25,915 nucleotides of DNA from Chromera velia (taxonomy: Eukaryota; Sar; Chromeraceae): positions 10,001 to 35,915 of the forward strand of contig JAHBMJ010001092.1 of the NCBI GenBank assembly GCA_018398765.1, read 5' to 3'. Below are positions 1-9,613 of this stretch, piece by piece (position 1 is the stretch's first letter; each line of letters opens with the position of its first letter). The translations under genes and the position numbers were made by a program. A model generated the notes under the pieces. That model made no database searches. It was not told the DNA's origin and saw only the letters and a list, made by a program, of their open reading frames with translations.

Positions 1-756
1 ATAGTCCCCATACTCACGGGTCCAGTTTCCCTGCTGTTCTGCAACCTTGGAAGCCAAATACGGAGACTGTAGCTCTCTTAGCTCGGAACCATCCCAGTGG
101 ATTGGCGTGTCCATCTCCCCAACTTTAGGGAGCTGGTTGATCCACTGAAAGAAAAGGGAATCCGTTTGTCTCTTTTCATTGAGAAGCTGTACAGCCAGCC
201 GGGTCTCCCACCGTGCGTTCTTCCAGAAGGAAGAGCTGCAAAACTCAGAGGGCATAGGATTCCTCTCAGCACCATCTGTTCTGATCACCCCGTCAAACAT
301 AATCTGGAAGAGACTCTCATCCTTCTTGATGTCCGAGACTGCACCCATGCCTCTGAGCTTGTAAGTCTCTCCACTCAGCTTCTTCAAGGCAGGGTATTCG
401 AACAGCTGCTCTCTCAGCTTTGCAGTGGCACGCACACTGAGTCCCTTTGTGAACTCGATCACGTTGTCTGGCACCTCGAGTCCATCAGCAAAGGTCCCGG
501 CACGAAGAGGAAACGGAGACGGCACATCAGAAGAGCGGTCAGGCCTTCGCAGGCGGGCCTTGCGCTCCCTTACACACCCGTGACTTGACGTGAACGCAAA
601 GGAGCGCCCTTTTGAAAGGACACACAACTGCTCCTTCACTGCATTCGCGGTAGCCGAAGAGGAGACGGGGAACACACATTGTGCAAGGGAGAGACAGAGA
701 CACAGAAGCAGGGACGACATCGCGCTGACCCAAACCCGACGCGACCGCAGAGACAT
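1..756 (-). CDS. SET-domain protein lysine methyltransferase, RuBisCO LSMT/SETD-like, plastid-leader type (3' part outside window)
   Basis: The minus strand is open from ATG 756 to the window edge (252 codons, no intron), with an in-frame TGA at 780-778. Residues about 13-32 form a hydrophobic signal-peptide core (LLLCLCLSLAQC). A Ser/Arg-rich stretch follows to about residue 75, with a Phe motif at GRSFAFTSS. Together these look like the bipartite presequence of complex plastids. The start of a SET domain follows: RGMGAVSDIKKDESLF (135-150) corresponds to the family's RGxGxxAxxDIKxGExL strand. Then comes the helical iSET-like insert with LAVQLLNEK, FFQWINQLPK and HWDGSELRELQSPYLASKV, as in RuBisCO LSMT, SETD3 and SETD6. 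The catalytic NHS/Tyr motifs and the substrate-binding domain would lie left of position 1. ATG 720 is an alternative start that keeps the whole signal peptide. The family trimethylates lysines, often on plastid proteins; the substrate here is unknown. Family call firm, plastid location inferred. Confidence 0.78.
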   Translation of the reverse strand, partial: MSLRSRRVWVSAMSSLLLCLCLSLAQCVFPVSSSATANAVKEQLCVLSKGRSFAFTSSHGCVRERKARLRRPDRSSDVPSPFPLRAGTFADGLEVPDNVIEFTKGLSVRATAKLREQLFEYPALKKLSGETYKLRGMGAVSDIKKDESLFQIMFDGVIRTDGAERNPMPSEFCSSSFWKNARWETRLAVQLLNEKRQTDSLFFQWINQLPKVGEMDTPIHWDGSELRELQSPYLASKVAEQQGNWTREYGDY

Positions 757-1300
757 CGCGTCTACAAGTTGCCCATGTCAGAGCACGCTTTCCTAATGTT
801 TCTGTGCAGGAAGGTGTGCAACTTCAACAGTTGACAACGAAGTGAGAACCTCGCGTCTTGGATCGCGGCGATTTTTGACTATGACAAGCAGTTGTGCCAG
901 GACCGCGTCTATGTACATGCAGTGGGCGCGACGTCGAGCGTGCACGCGGAATTAATGTATACAGTGATGTAATGTGATGTATGCATGATCGACGTCCGTC
1001 GATCTACTCAGATCTTTGTTGACTTTGACCAGCTCTGAAACAAGTCGTTGAAAGCCTTTCCTTCCTGACACAAATCTTCTCGAGGTTTCGCAACCAAAAG
1101 AAGAATCCCAACGAAACGAGAAACATTCTTCTGTCGGCTTCCAATCTTTTGCTTGCCAACCGGAGACTTCAGTGCTGTTGCACAACACTAAGTCTTCAAG
1201 TCTTTCTCTTGGTTTGTCTACCGTTCCTCGAGACCGACGCAAACTAGAACTGAGTTTTCTAAAGTAACCACTTTTCCTTTAGCAGTGGAGGTTCTCTGTA
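757..1300. promoter_or_regulatory. Divergent intergenic region between the SET gene and the repeat-protein gene
   Basis: These 544 bases separate two ATGs on opposite strands (756 minus, 1301 plus), so both promoters should lie here. No long reading frame with coding character is present; a 96-codon minus ORF at 952-1242 has no supporting features. I see no clear TATA box or tandem operator. Position alone supports a promoter role. Confidence 0.4.
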
Positions 1301-4300
1301 ATGTGGAGCCTCTTCGCATTCTTTGGCCTCTTGCTCCTTGCCCCTCTTGGGGTAAGCAGAGCTGAGAAAATCGCCCTCAAGGGATTTGCCTTTTCCCCTG
1401 GCGGCTCTCCTCCCTTCAAGTTTGTCCCGAAGAAGGAGGAGAGAGTCTACAATGCAATCTCCAAAGAACCACAGCCCGCAGGCAACGTCCTTGCCCAATT
1501 CGACTCAAAGAAGAGGCTTCAGGTGTGTGAAGTGTTGCTTGCTTCCTTTCTGCCTTCCCATATATGACTCCTTTTCTGCGTTTCTGCTTCTAATTCTCTC
1601 TTCGTGCTTTTACTTTCCGATTCGATTTTTCATTCCCTCGCCCCCTAGCTCCTTCTTCTCTTTCTCTTTTTCTAGGCATGCACTTGGCAGCTGGGGGAAT
1701 GAAAGGAATGAGAAAAGCATGTGTTGCCCAAGTGTAGGTCTACCTGCCTGCATGACTCTGTTGGACAGAGCTCTACAGAAACGCACCTCGAGACAGTTGT
1801 CTGTGAAACATCTTTCCTCTCCCTTTGTTTCCAATGAGCTTGCTTGCGTGCAGGCCCAATTGGACATCACTTTTGGTGGGTTTCCTCGGTCTTGGGTTCG
1901 GCACTTCCTCTGGAAGCTCCGTCCTAGGCTCCGTCAAAAACGTGGTCATGGGAATTTTGGCATTCCTGCCATTCATAGACACGCCATCGTTCTCTGGCAT
2001 GGCGGGAAGACCCACAGAGGACCCAAACAATGGGAGCTCTCTGTCTCTGACAAGCATGGGACGCTTGGGGTCCTCGCTGTCTATAACCCCGTCTGCGATG
2101 CCTGGTTCGTCACTGTCTGTGACTGGTCTCACTGAGCTGGGGTCCTCTGTGTCTTTGACAAGCATGGGACGTTTGGGGTCCTCGCTGTCTCTGACCAACT
2201 CTGTGATGCTTGGCTCGTCACTGTCCGTGAGCAGTCTCACGGAGCTGGGGTCCTCTCTGTCTCTGACAAGCATGGGACGTTTGGGGTCCTCGCTGTCTCT
2301 GACCAACTCTGTGATGCTTGGGTCGTCACTGTCCGTGAGCAGTCTCACGGAGCTGGGGTCCTCTCTGTCTTTGACAAGCATGGGACGTTTGGGGTCCTCG
2401 CTGTCTCTGACCAACTCTGTGATGCTTGGCTCGTCACTGTCCGTGAGCAGTCTCACGGAGCTGGGGTCCTCTCTGTCTTTGACAAGCATGGGACGTTTGG
2501 GGTCCTCGCTGTCTCTGACCAACTTTGCGATGCCGGGGTCGTCGCTGTCCGTGTTCGGTCTTACTGAGCTGGGCTCCTCTCTGTCTTTGACAAGCATGGG
2601 ACGTTTGGGGTCCTCGCTGTCTCTGACCAACTCTGTGATGCTTGGCTCGTCACTATCCGTGACTGGTCTCACTGAGCTGGGCTCCTCTGTGTCTTTGACA
2701 AGCATGGGACGTTTGGGGTCCTCTCTGTCTCTGACCAACTTTGCGATGCCTGGGTCGTCGCTGTCCGTGAGCAGTCTCACTGAGCTGGGCTCCTCTGTGT
2801 CTGTGACAAGCATGGGACGTTTGGGGTCCTCGCTGTCTCTGACCCATTCTTCAATCATGCTTGGGTCGTCACTGTCTGTGACTGGTCTTACTGAGCTGGG
2901 GTCCTCTGTGTCTTTGACAAGCATGGGACGTTTGGGGTCCTCTCTGTCTCTGACCAACTGTGTGATGCTTGGCTCGTCACTGTCCGTGAGCAGTCTCACG
3001 GAGCTGGGGTCCTCTCTGTCTTTGACAAGCATGGGACGTTTGGGGTCCTCGCTGTCTCTGACCAACTCTGTGATGCTTGGCTCGTCACTATCCGTGACTG
3101 GTCTCACTGAGCTGGGGTCCTCTCTGTCTTTGACAAGCATGGGACGTTTGGGGTCCTCGCTGTCTCTGACCAACTCTGTGATGCTTGGCTCGTCACTGTC
3201 CGTGAGCAGTCTCACGGAGCTGGGGTCCTCTCTGTCTTTGAGAAGCATGGGACGTTTGGGGTCCTCGCTGTCTCTGACCAACTCTGTGATGCTTGGGTCG
3301 TCGCTGTCCGTGACTAGTCTCACTGAGCTGGGCTCCTGTGTGTCTGTGACAAGCATGGGACGTTTGGGGTCCTCGCTGTCTCTGACCCATTCTTCAATCA
3401 TGCTTGGGTCGTCACTGTCTTTGACTGATCTCACTGAGCTGGGGTCCTCTCTGTCTCTGAACAGCATGGGACGCTTGGGGTCCTCTCTGTCTCTGACCAA
3501 CTCTGTGATGCCGGGGTCGTCACTATCCGTGACTGGTCTCACTGAGCTGGGCTCCTCTGTGTCTTTGACAAGCATGGGACGTTTGGGGTCCTCTCTGTCT
3601 CTGACCAACTTTGCGATGCTTGGCTCCTCACTGTCCGTGAGCAGTCTCACGGAGCTGGGGTCCTCTCTGTCTTTGACAAGCATGGGACGTTTGGGGTCCT
3701 CGCTGTCTCTGACCAACTTTGCGATGCCTGGGTCGTCGCTGTCCGTCACTGGTCTCACTGAGCTGGGGTCCTCTCTGTCTTTGACAAGCATGGGACGTTT
3801 GGGGTCCTCGCTGTCTCTGACAAGCATGGGCCGAGTTGGCTCTTCGCTGTCGGTGACTGGTTTCGCCGAATCCGGTCCCTCTGAGAAGGAAGACGAGGGA
3901 GAAGAGGAAGGAAGAGAAGAGGAAGAAGGAGAAGAGGAAGAAGGGGGGGAAGAGGGGGGCTTGGGACGAGAGGGGGAGGGAAAGGACACAGAGGAAAACC
4001 GGAAGCCCCCGGGCAACTGGCTGTTCCTTTCCTCCCTCTGCCTTGTCGCTGTGGTGTTTGGGCATGGGCTTGCCGGACACCCCCGCCGCAGAGCGCACAG
4101 GCGGGGACTCGAAGGACCTCTCCCTGCCCCGAAGCCTGCCGGGGAAGATGACCCCCCCGCCCCCGATGAGCCCCCTCGTGTGGAGGGCGATCTCCCCCCC
4201 CCGGCCCCCCCAGCCGACCCCGACAACGTCCCGAATGATGATCTTGGGAGGGAAGAAGACACCCCCCACACCCAGGCAGCAGAATCGTTGGGCGCGCGTC

Positions 4301-5384
4301 GTTTGACTGAGGAGACGACCGCAGAGGCAAGGAGCATGAAAGAGAGTCTGGGGGCGTCTGCGAGAGCTGCGTCAGCTTCAGCAACAGGGGTAGATGGTTC
4401 GTCAGACGGTGGAGAGGTATTGGTTTTCCTCTTTGTTTCTACGTCCTCAGGGTCTTCCTTTACCTTTTCTTTTTCTTTCTTCTTCGGTCGGCTCCTCCAC
4501 ACATTTTCCTTTTCTTTTTGTTCACACGGTGACCCTTTTCGATCTCTCCCACTGTGCCTGTGGCTCTGCTTGTGACTGAATTCGCGACACATTTATTGCT
4601 TTCCGTGGTGGCGGTGTTGCGTTCACGTGCGTGTCCGAGTGTACTGTCCATTTCGGTGACGGTGCGTGCAGACCCTCCGCCTAACCGTCCCTCTGGTGTG
4701 ATGGCGTCCGCACGAGCCTCGGGTGACTCAGGCTGTCACGAGAGAGAGTCGGAGGGGGTGAGCGGCCTTCCAGTGCCGGGGCCAGACCAGTATGTGGACT
4801 CTCCGGAGGAACCGCAGCAAGAGGGGGAACAGGAAGGGGACCGGGGGGAATTCGTCTGGGAAATAGAGGCAGACGAGTGGGTGGGAAGGTTTCGTTGGGG
4901 GGGAGAGATTTTCACGGTGGTTCCATGGGGGGAAAAGTTGTGTTTCGACGTGGGGGAGGTGGGGTCAGACGGGGGTTATATTTATTACATGTTGGAGGCT
5001 GTTGATGGGAGTGACCTGAACAATGCAGAAGCACCTGTGACCTGTCAGTGCTTCCGCATGATTGACGACCAGTTGTTGGAAACCTGGGTGTCTGTGGAGG
5101 AAACGAAAATCTGGAGGAGGGAGGGAAATTCTATCGCGGAGTCGTTTTTCTCAACTCGCCACCAATGCCCCGCTGTAGACGCAAAGCAGCCGTGGAAAGG
5201 AGGAAAGGGACAGGAGACACACAAGCTGTTCCTCCTCTATGACGAGAGTATCGAGGGTTTGCGTTGGTGGCAACGAATCCCTTTTCGACGAGACACTCCA
5301 GTCGGACAGCCGATTTGGACCTCCCCTGAGGGGGAGGGAGTGTATAGAATGAGGGAGGACGGCTGTTGGGAGACGGGGAAGTGA
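1301..5384 (+). CDS. Putative type I membrane protein with 36-residue tandem repeats (proposed join 1301..1524, 1854..4408, 4672..5384)
   Basis: Exon 1 begins MWSLFAFFGLLLLAPLGV, a signal peptide with likely cleavage after SRA. Exon 2 follows a TGCAG acceptor at 1853. It holds two hydrophobic patches, then about seventeen 36-aa repeats, each three 12-mers of GSSLSxTxxxxL type. Next come a Glu-rich stretch, a membrane segment (NWLFLSSLCLVAVVFG), an Arg-rich stop-transfer (HPRRRAHRR) and a Pro/Asp-rich tail. Exon 3 follows TGCAG at 4671. The chosen donors (GTGTGA at 1525, GTGGAG at 4409) are atypical but give matching phases, and the join totals 1,163 codons plus TGA. Third-position differences between repeat copies (GGG/GGC, TCG/TCT, ACT/ACG, CTG/CTA) are silent in this frame, whereas the first two change Asp/Glu and Ser/Arg on the minus strand. 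No family is recognised. Exon 1, repeats and exon 3 could belong to different genes. Confidence 0.45.
2030..3862. repeat. Higher-order coding minisatellite: about 17 copies of a 108-bp unit made of three 36-bp subunits
   Basis: The word AGCATGGGAC recurs about every 108 bp from about 2054 to 3787; two intervals are 111 bp because of an in-frame 3-bp insertion (TTCTTCAATCATG variant near 2845 and 3390). Within each unit, GGGTCCTC or GGCTCGTC starts each of three related 36-bp subunits, so 36 bp is the ancestral period and 108 bp the higher-order period. All length changes keep frame. Variants alternate between copies (AACTCTGTGATG, AACTTTGCGATG), consistent with unequal exchange or conversion. 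Confidence 0.93.
3880..3976 (+). repeat. GA-rich purine tract encoding an acidic stretch
   Basis: Almost uninterrupted purines (GAAGAGGAAG-type) follow the minisatellite and encode a Glu/Gly run on the plus strand, or a Ser/Pro run on the minus strand. It separates the repeat region from the putative membrane segment. Confidence 0.8.
4672..5384 (+). CDS. Trp-rich C-terminal exon of the repeat protein, or stand-alone gene starting at ATG 4701
   Basis: This open frame has convincing coding character and ends at TGA 5382-5384. After a Glu/Gln/Gly-rich linker it encodes a compact domain of about 175 residues rich in Trp and aromatics: FVWEIEADEWVGRFRWGG, FTVVPWGEKLCFDVGEV, IYYMLEAVDG, CQCFRMIDDQLLETWVSV, LLYDESIEGLRWWQRIPF and a Trp near the C-terminus. 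I do not recognise the family. The frame is also open upstream to ATG 4554, but a TGCAG acceptor at 4667-4671 suggests the exon starts at 4672. If it is a separate gene, ATG 4701 (MASARASGDSGC) is the natural start. A 3' untranslated region presumably follows. Confidence 0.62.
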
Positions 5385-8330
5385 AACTGTTGTTGGGCTC
5401 TCGGTAGCACCGTTGCGTGCAGGTCTCTGTCCGTTGCCTTCCTTTCCTTCTTCGTCAACCTGCATGAACGAAATCAAATGCATGACTTGTGACAGAATGA
5501 GTGATTGCAAGATGACGTCACCTTGTGACATTCAAATCTTCTTTCTCTCTCCTTCCAACTGCGTGCAAACCCTCTATGCTGCTCTTCCCTTTACCCACTC
5601 TTCCTTCGGTCATGCACTGCATAAAAGAAAGTCCCAAGGAACACAAATGAATTCAACCCAAAAGGAGCATGCATTCAACGGTTTCCTCTCCCATCAATGG
5701 TATCTGACGAATTAAGGCGGGCGGGAATGCAAGAGAACAACAGGAAGGAGGAAGACGGGAGTCGGCTCGAAATATGCCGAGAGACAGACAGACAGACAGA
5801 CTGACACCCTTTCCTGCATGGCAGATCGGACCGCTGTCTGATGGCATTCATTGAATAATCGATCGATTGTAAGTGCACCCAAACTTTTTTTTCCTCCGCT
5901 TGTTGGAGGCAAAAGGGGACTCAAGGAGAAAAAGAAAGAAGTTGTGACAGTCAGTAGAATTGAAGGAAGAGCTCGCCTGCACTGTGCGTGATGTTTCCGT
6001 CGACCCCTCTGTATCATAATCCTTCAGTCTTTCCTTTGTTCCGTTTTGAATGCGCCCACGACAGTGTGGGGGTCTTCTCTTTCCCTCTCACGGCATGGCA
6101 AGATGTCGAGAGAATGTCTGCCTGTCTGGTTGTGTGTGTGTGTGTGTGTGTGTGGGTTTAGGGGGAGGGAGTACGGGCGGACAGGCAGGCAGGCAGAACT
6201 AGAACCCGTGCGAGCGATGGAAGTTCCACGGTTCTTCGTCCTTCTGTCTTTCCTCCTCTCCTTCCACTGCGGACCAGTCGCACTGAGAAAAGGGTGGGGA
6301 TAGAGAACCCTGCATGCTTATCGGGGTCATGCATTCGAACAATCGCTACATGCATGTTCCCTCCCTGCCTTTGTTACAGTATCGTTTGTCTCTTTTTTCT
6401 CTCTTTTTCTGCCTCGCCCCCCTTTTCTCAGTGAGTGCGGGCTTTCGTTTATGTTGATCTTTGCATGCTCGCTTGCATAGAGGTGGTGTTCCTTGCAAGA
6501 GAGACAAAGACGAAGTAACATTTTTCCTCCCTCCCTCTCTTCTGAGTGAGCTGTTCACCCGCTCACTTGGCTCTTTGCATCTGATTGATGTTTATTCTGT
6601 TTTGTCTGTCTGGCTGGCTGGCTGGCTGGGTGCCACGCATGCTTTCAAATGAATTTGTGACAATGACCACAACAAAAATCAGAAGATTGCTTACCTCTTC
6701 CTCTCGATCGTTGGAATTCAAATGGACAGAGTCAATGAACGTGCCTTCCCTTTTCAAATCAAGTTCTCCCTTCTTCCTGACTTATTCACAGCAGCAGAAG
6801 AGCAGCAGCATCAGAAGTACCCACCTTCTCCTGTCCCTCCCTCCTGCCCCTCTTTCCTCTCGTCTTTTGCGTGCTACAACGAGCGAATGAACAGAACAAA
6901 GCATTCTTTCCTCCTCTGCACGCATGCATGCATGCATGCATAGATGTTCGTAGACGTACACGCCTGATTGGCGACTGCTGCTCTGCTCTGTGTGCAAACA
7001 AGCAACCAGGCAGATCCTCTTGGCATGCTTCCTTCGTTTCCTTTTCTTTCGTTCCTGGTTTGCCGTTCTCTCCTCTCCTCTCTTACCCTCTCAAACAAGA
7101 TCTTCTTTCTTCTGGTTGGTTTGATTTGATTGGTATGGAGGGAAAGAATTCTGCTCTGTCTGTCTTTCTTCTCCCCTTTTTCCTTTCTTTTTTGTCCACT
7201 TGTCTTTCTCGCCATCCATTCGCCTATCTGTTCGTCCGTCTGTGGATTGGATGCGGATGCTGACTGAACCCCTTTGACATTCTACAAAACTAATTAATCA
7301 ATCTTGTACCAATTCCTTTCTTCATTTGCTGGCTGGAGGATGGATCATTTTTGGAGTTGTCAGGTTGGGGACAGGGGCAATTCAGACAAAGGTCAACTGA
7401 ATAGAATTCGCTCATGCAATGAAGTCTGGACCGTGAGCTAGGAGAAAAAAATTAATTCAGACCTGCAGCTTTTGGGAGAAGGGAAGCGTGATTTTCTGAA
7501 CGTTTGTGTGTGTGCGATCGGAAGGCTCGCAGTCCCTTTTTCATCATCGAACATCAGCATGAATGGAAAGACGGATCAGAAGAGAAGAGAAGAGAAGAGA
7601 AGAGAGGAACGCAGATCGATCGAGCAGGAAAGGAAAGGAAAGGAAAGGAGAGGAGAGGAAATGGGTGTTGACAGAAAGAAGGCGAGAGAGCGCAGAAGGG
7701 TACTGGGAGGGTGGAGGGGACAACCGAGAGCGCGAGAGAGCCGACAGAAAAGAGAAGAAAAGAGAAGAGGACGTCTTGTTGAAACAAGGACAGGAGAGAA
7801 GAGGAGGGAGAGTCAAGGACAGGGGAAGCGGCTCAGTCTCACAGGCATTCCATCCATTCCTTGCTCCCTTCAGCAGACAATAGAAGACGAGGCTCGTCTC
7901 CTCTGAACGTGTTCTTCTCTTTTTTCCCGATTCCTTCCCCCCTCTGCCAGCTTCACTCTCTCTCAGGGGTGCTCGGGCAGAAAGACAGAAAGAAACAATT
8001 AAGGCAGATTGTTGGTTCGATCATGCCGTCGATGAAGGACTGCATGAAGGGGGGGATGTACACCCTGAAGTAATTCAATTCAGCGAGAATGAAATAATTT
8101 AATTAAGCAGTCAAAAGACCAAGAAATTAAGAAAGAAACGAAGCAATGAAACAATGATCTCGCCTCCCCCCTTTCCTTTCCCCCAGACTCCCCACTTCCT
8201 TCCGCCTCCCACTTCTTTTCTTTTCTGGAGAGCAGAAAAGAAAAAAGAGGCATGTCTGTGGAGGATGATTGAGGAGATGGGTGCGGTTTTCTTTTCTGAT
8301 ATGGTCTTCTTCAGGCTAGTGCAGCCTGTT
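5385..8330. other. Gene-poor region with microsatellites and pyrimidine or purine tracts
   Basis: No ORF here has convincing coding character. From about 5880 to 7300 the plus strand is pyrimidine-rich, like introns or untranslated regions of plus-strand genes in this window. Simple repeats include GACA at about 5784-5802, GT at about 6128-6155, CTGG at about 6608-6630, GCAT at about 6920-6941, and AGAAG and AGGAA pentamer runs at about 7575-7660. From about 7560 to 7830 the plus strand is purine-rich; its Lys/Arg/Glu ORFs are by-products of that composition. A short open stretch ending MKGGMYTLK at 8072 is the only fragment with mild protein character. Confidence 0.6.
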
Positions 8331-8725
8331 GCGGTGCGCGGTCCTTCGTCAATCAATCCGTTTGACGAGGGGCCGCCGGGTGCTCGCTCCGTCGAGTTCT
8401 CGGACATCGTGTGCGTGGAGTCCTTTGTGATGTCTTCATGTTCGTGTTCGTGCGTGACTTCATGTGTGCGATGTTCGTGGAACTCGTGGTCGTCAACATG
8501 CTTTCATGCGTTGGTGTCTACATGCCGTGTTCATGAATGTACGTATATTCGTCCAACGGTGACGCGGCGCGACGCGGCGCGGAGAGCGACGGCCTCCCTC
8601 GGACGGAGGGACGCAGAGGTGGAAGCGAAGTGGAGGGTGGAGAGCTTCATGAGCGCTACTGTGACGGAGGTGCGTTGTCGTAGATTCATGCATTGAGATC
8701 GTCTTTGCTACTCTGTGCTCCTGCA
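8331..8725 (+). repeat. Direct duplication, copy 1 (about 395 bp)
   Basis: This segment recurs at 9032-9426 with a constant 701-bp offset. Near identity begins at GACGAGGGGCCGCC (8364) and ends at GTGCTCCTGCA. Only a few substitutions separate the copies (GACGCAGAGG/GACAGAGAGG, GAAGCGAAG/GAAGGAAAG, CTTCATGAG/CTTCGTGAG). It contains an internal 10-bp tandem GACGCGGCGC. Plus-strand frames stay open in both copies, but the differences found are amino-acid changing in the frame containing FDEGPPGARSVEFSDI, so I do not call a protein. Confidence 0.9.
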
Positions 8726-9031
8726 TGCAATGCAATGGAATAGAATACCTAGAATGTAGCTAGACAAGGGGACATCAGGAAGCTCTGTGTTGCAGTGTTG
8801 GTCCCTCTTGGTTTGTCATGCCCGCCTTAGACGCTTTGCTGTCGAGTGCATGGCAGACTAGGCAGTGCACTTGTTTCTCTGCAGTCAAGGCCTGTCAATT
8901 ATGAAAACAATAGACTGGACAGTATTTGGTTAAATGACTTTCTTGTTTCCGAATGAAATGTTCACAGATCACTCATGCACTTCAAATGAATTGTGCCTTC
9001 TCTCGATCGATCCTGTTGCAGGCAGTCGGTG

Positions 9032-9426
9032 GAGTGGTGCGGCCCTTCGTCAAGCAATGGTCTCGACGAGGGGCCGCCGGGTGCTCGCTCCGTCGAGTTC
9101 TCGGACATCGTGTGCGTGGAGTCCTTTGTGATGTCTTCATGTTCGTGTTCGTGCGTGACTTCATGTGTGCGATGTTCGTGGAACTCGTGGTCGTCAACAT
9201 GCTTTCATGCGTTGGTGTCTACATGCCGTGTTCATGAATGTACGTATATTCGTCCAACGGTGACGCGGCGCGACGCGGCGCGGAGAGCGACGGCCTCCCT
9301 CGGACGGAGGGACAGAGAGGTGGAAGGAAAGTGGAGGGTGGAGAGCTTCGTGAGCGCTACTGTGACGGAGGTGCGTTGTCGTAGATTCATGCATTGAGAT
9401 CGTCTTTGCTACTCTGTGCTCCTGCA
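9032..9426 (+). repeat. Direct duplication, copy 2 (about 395 bp)
   Basis: Second copy of 8331-8725, separated from it by about 306 bp of unrelated sequence. The first 30 bp are more diverged (CAAGCAATGGTCTC against CAATCAATCCGTTT). A TGCAG acceptor-like site (9018-9022) lies just upstream of this copy only. Confidence 0.9.
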
Positions 9427-9613
9427 CAGTCTGCAGTGTGTTGGTGCGGTTGAGATCGGTTGAGTCTTTCCCTCACCTATCTTTGCCCCCCCCCCCTTTT
9501 GTGTGTGTTTGTCTGTTTGTGAGGGCGGTGGAGCAAAGGGGGAACAAAGACAGAAGAACATCTTTGAAAAAAAGAGGCATGATCTTTATCCATGCCCCTT
9601 GCCCCTTCTGGCA

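Larger units (their letters stand above)
1773..4592 (-). other. 939-codon antisense ORF opposite the tandem-repeat exon (alternative gene model)
   Basis: The minus strand is open for 939 codons from ATG 4592 to a stop at 1773. It would give a Lys/Glu-rich N-terminus, a Ser/Pro/Gly-rich segment, 12-residue repeats such as RDSEDPKRPMLV and KDREDPSSVRLL, and a basic tail. Its codon third positions pair with third positions of the plus frame, so both strands inherit the same biased wobble bases and stay stop-free together. It could be the true gene, because its composition is also protein-like. I rank it below the plus model because copy-to-copy changes alter Asp/Glu and Ser/Arg here while being silent on the plus strand, and because the plus strand offers a signal peptide, TGCAG acceptors and phase-compatible exons. 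Confidence 0.35.

Noticed and set aside
6217..6303. 28-codon ORF with hydrophobic start (MEVPRFFVLLSFLLSF) as a signal-peptide exon
   Set aside because: No usable donor before the stop, and the pyrimidine-rich background readily produces Leu/Phe/Ser runs.
7472..7906. Lys/Arg/Glu-rich ORFs in the purine tract
   Set aside because: They follow directly from AGAAG and AGGAA repeats; the opposite strand is equally open and no frame has normal composition.
7984..8075. Short open fragment ending MKGGMYTLK as a last exon
   Set aside because: Mildly protein-like on both strands; no verifiable acceptor phase or upstream exon.
8331..9426. Duplicated Cys-rich ORF as a small secreted protein family
   Set aside because: No signal peptide, and the few differences between copies are amino-acid changing, so no selection on the frame is visible.
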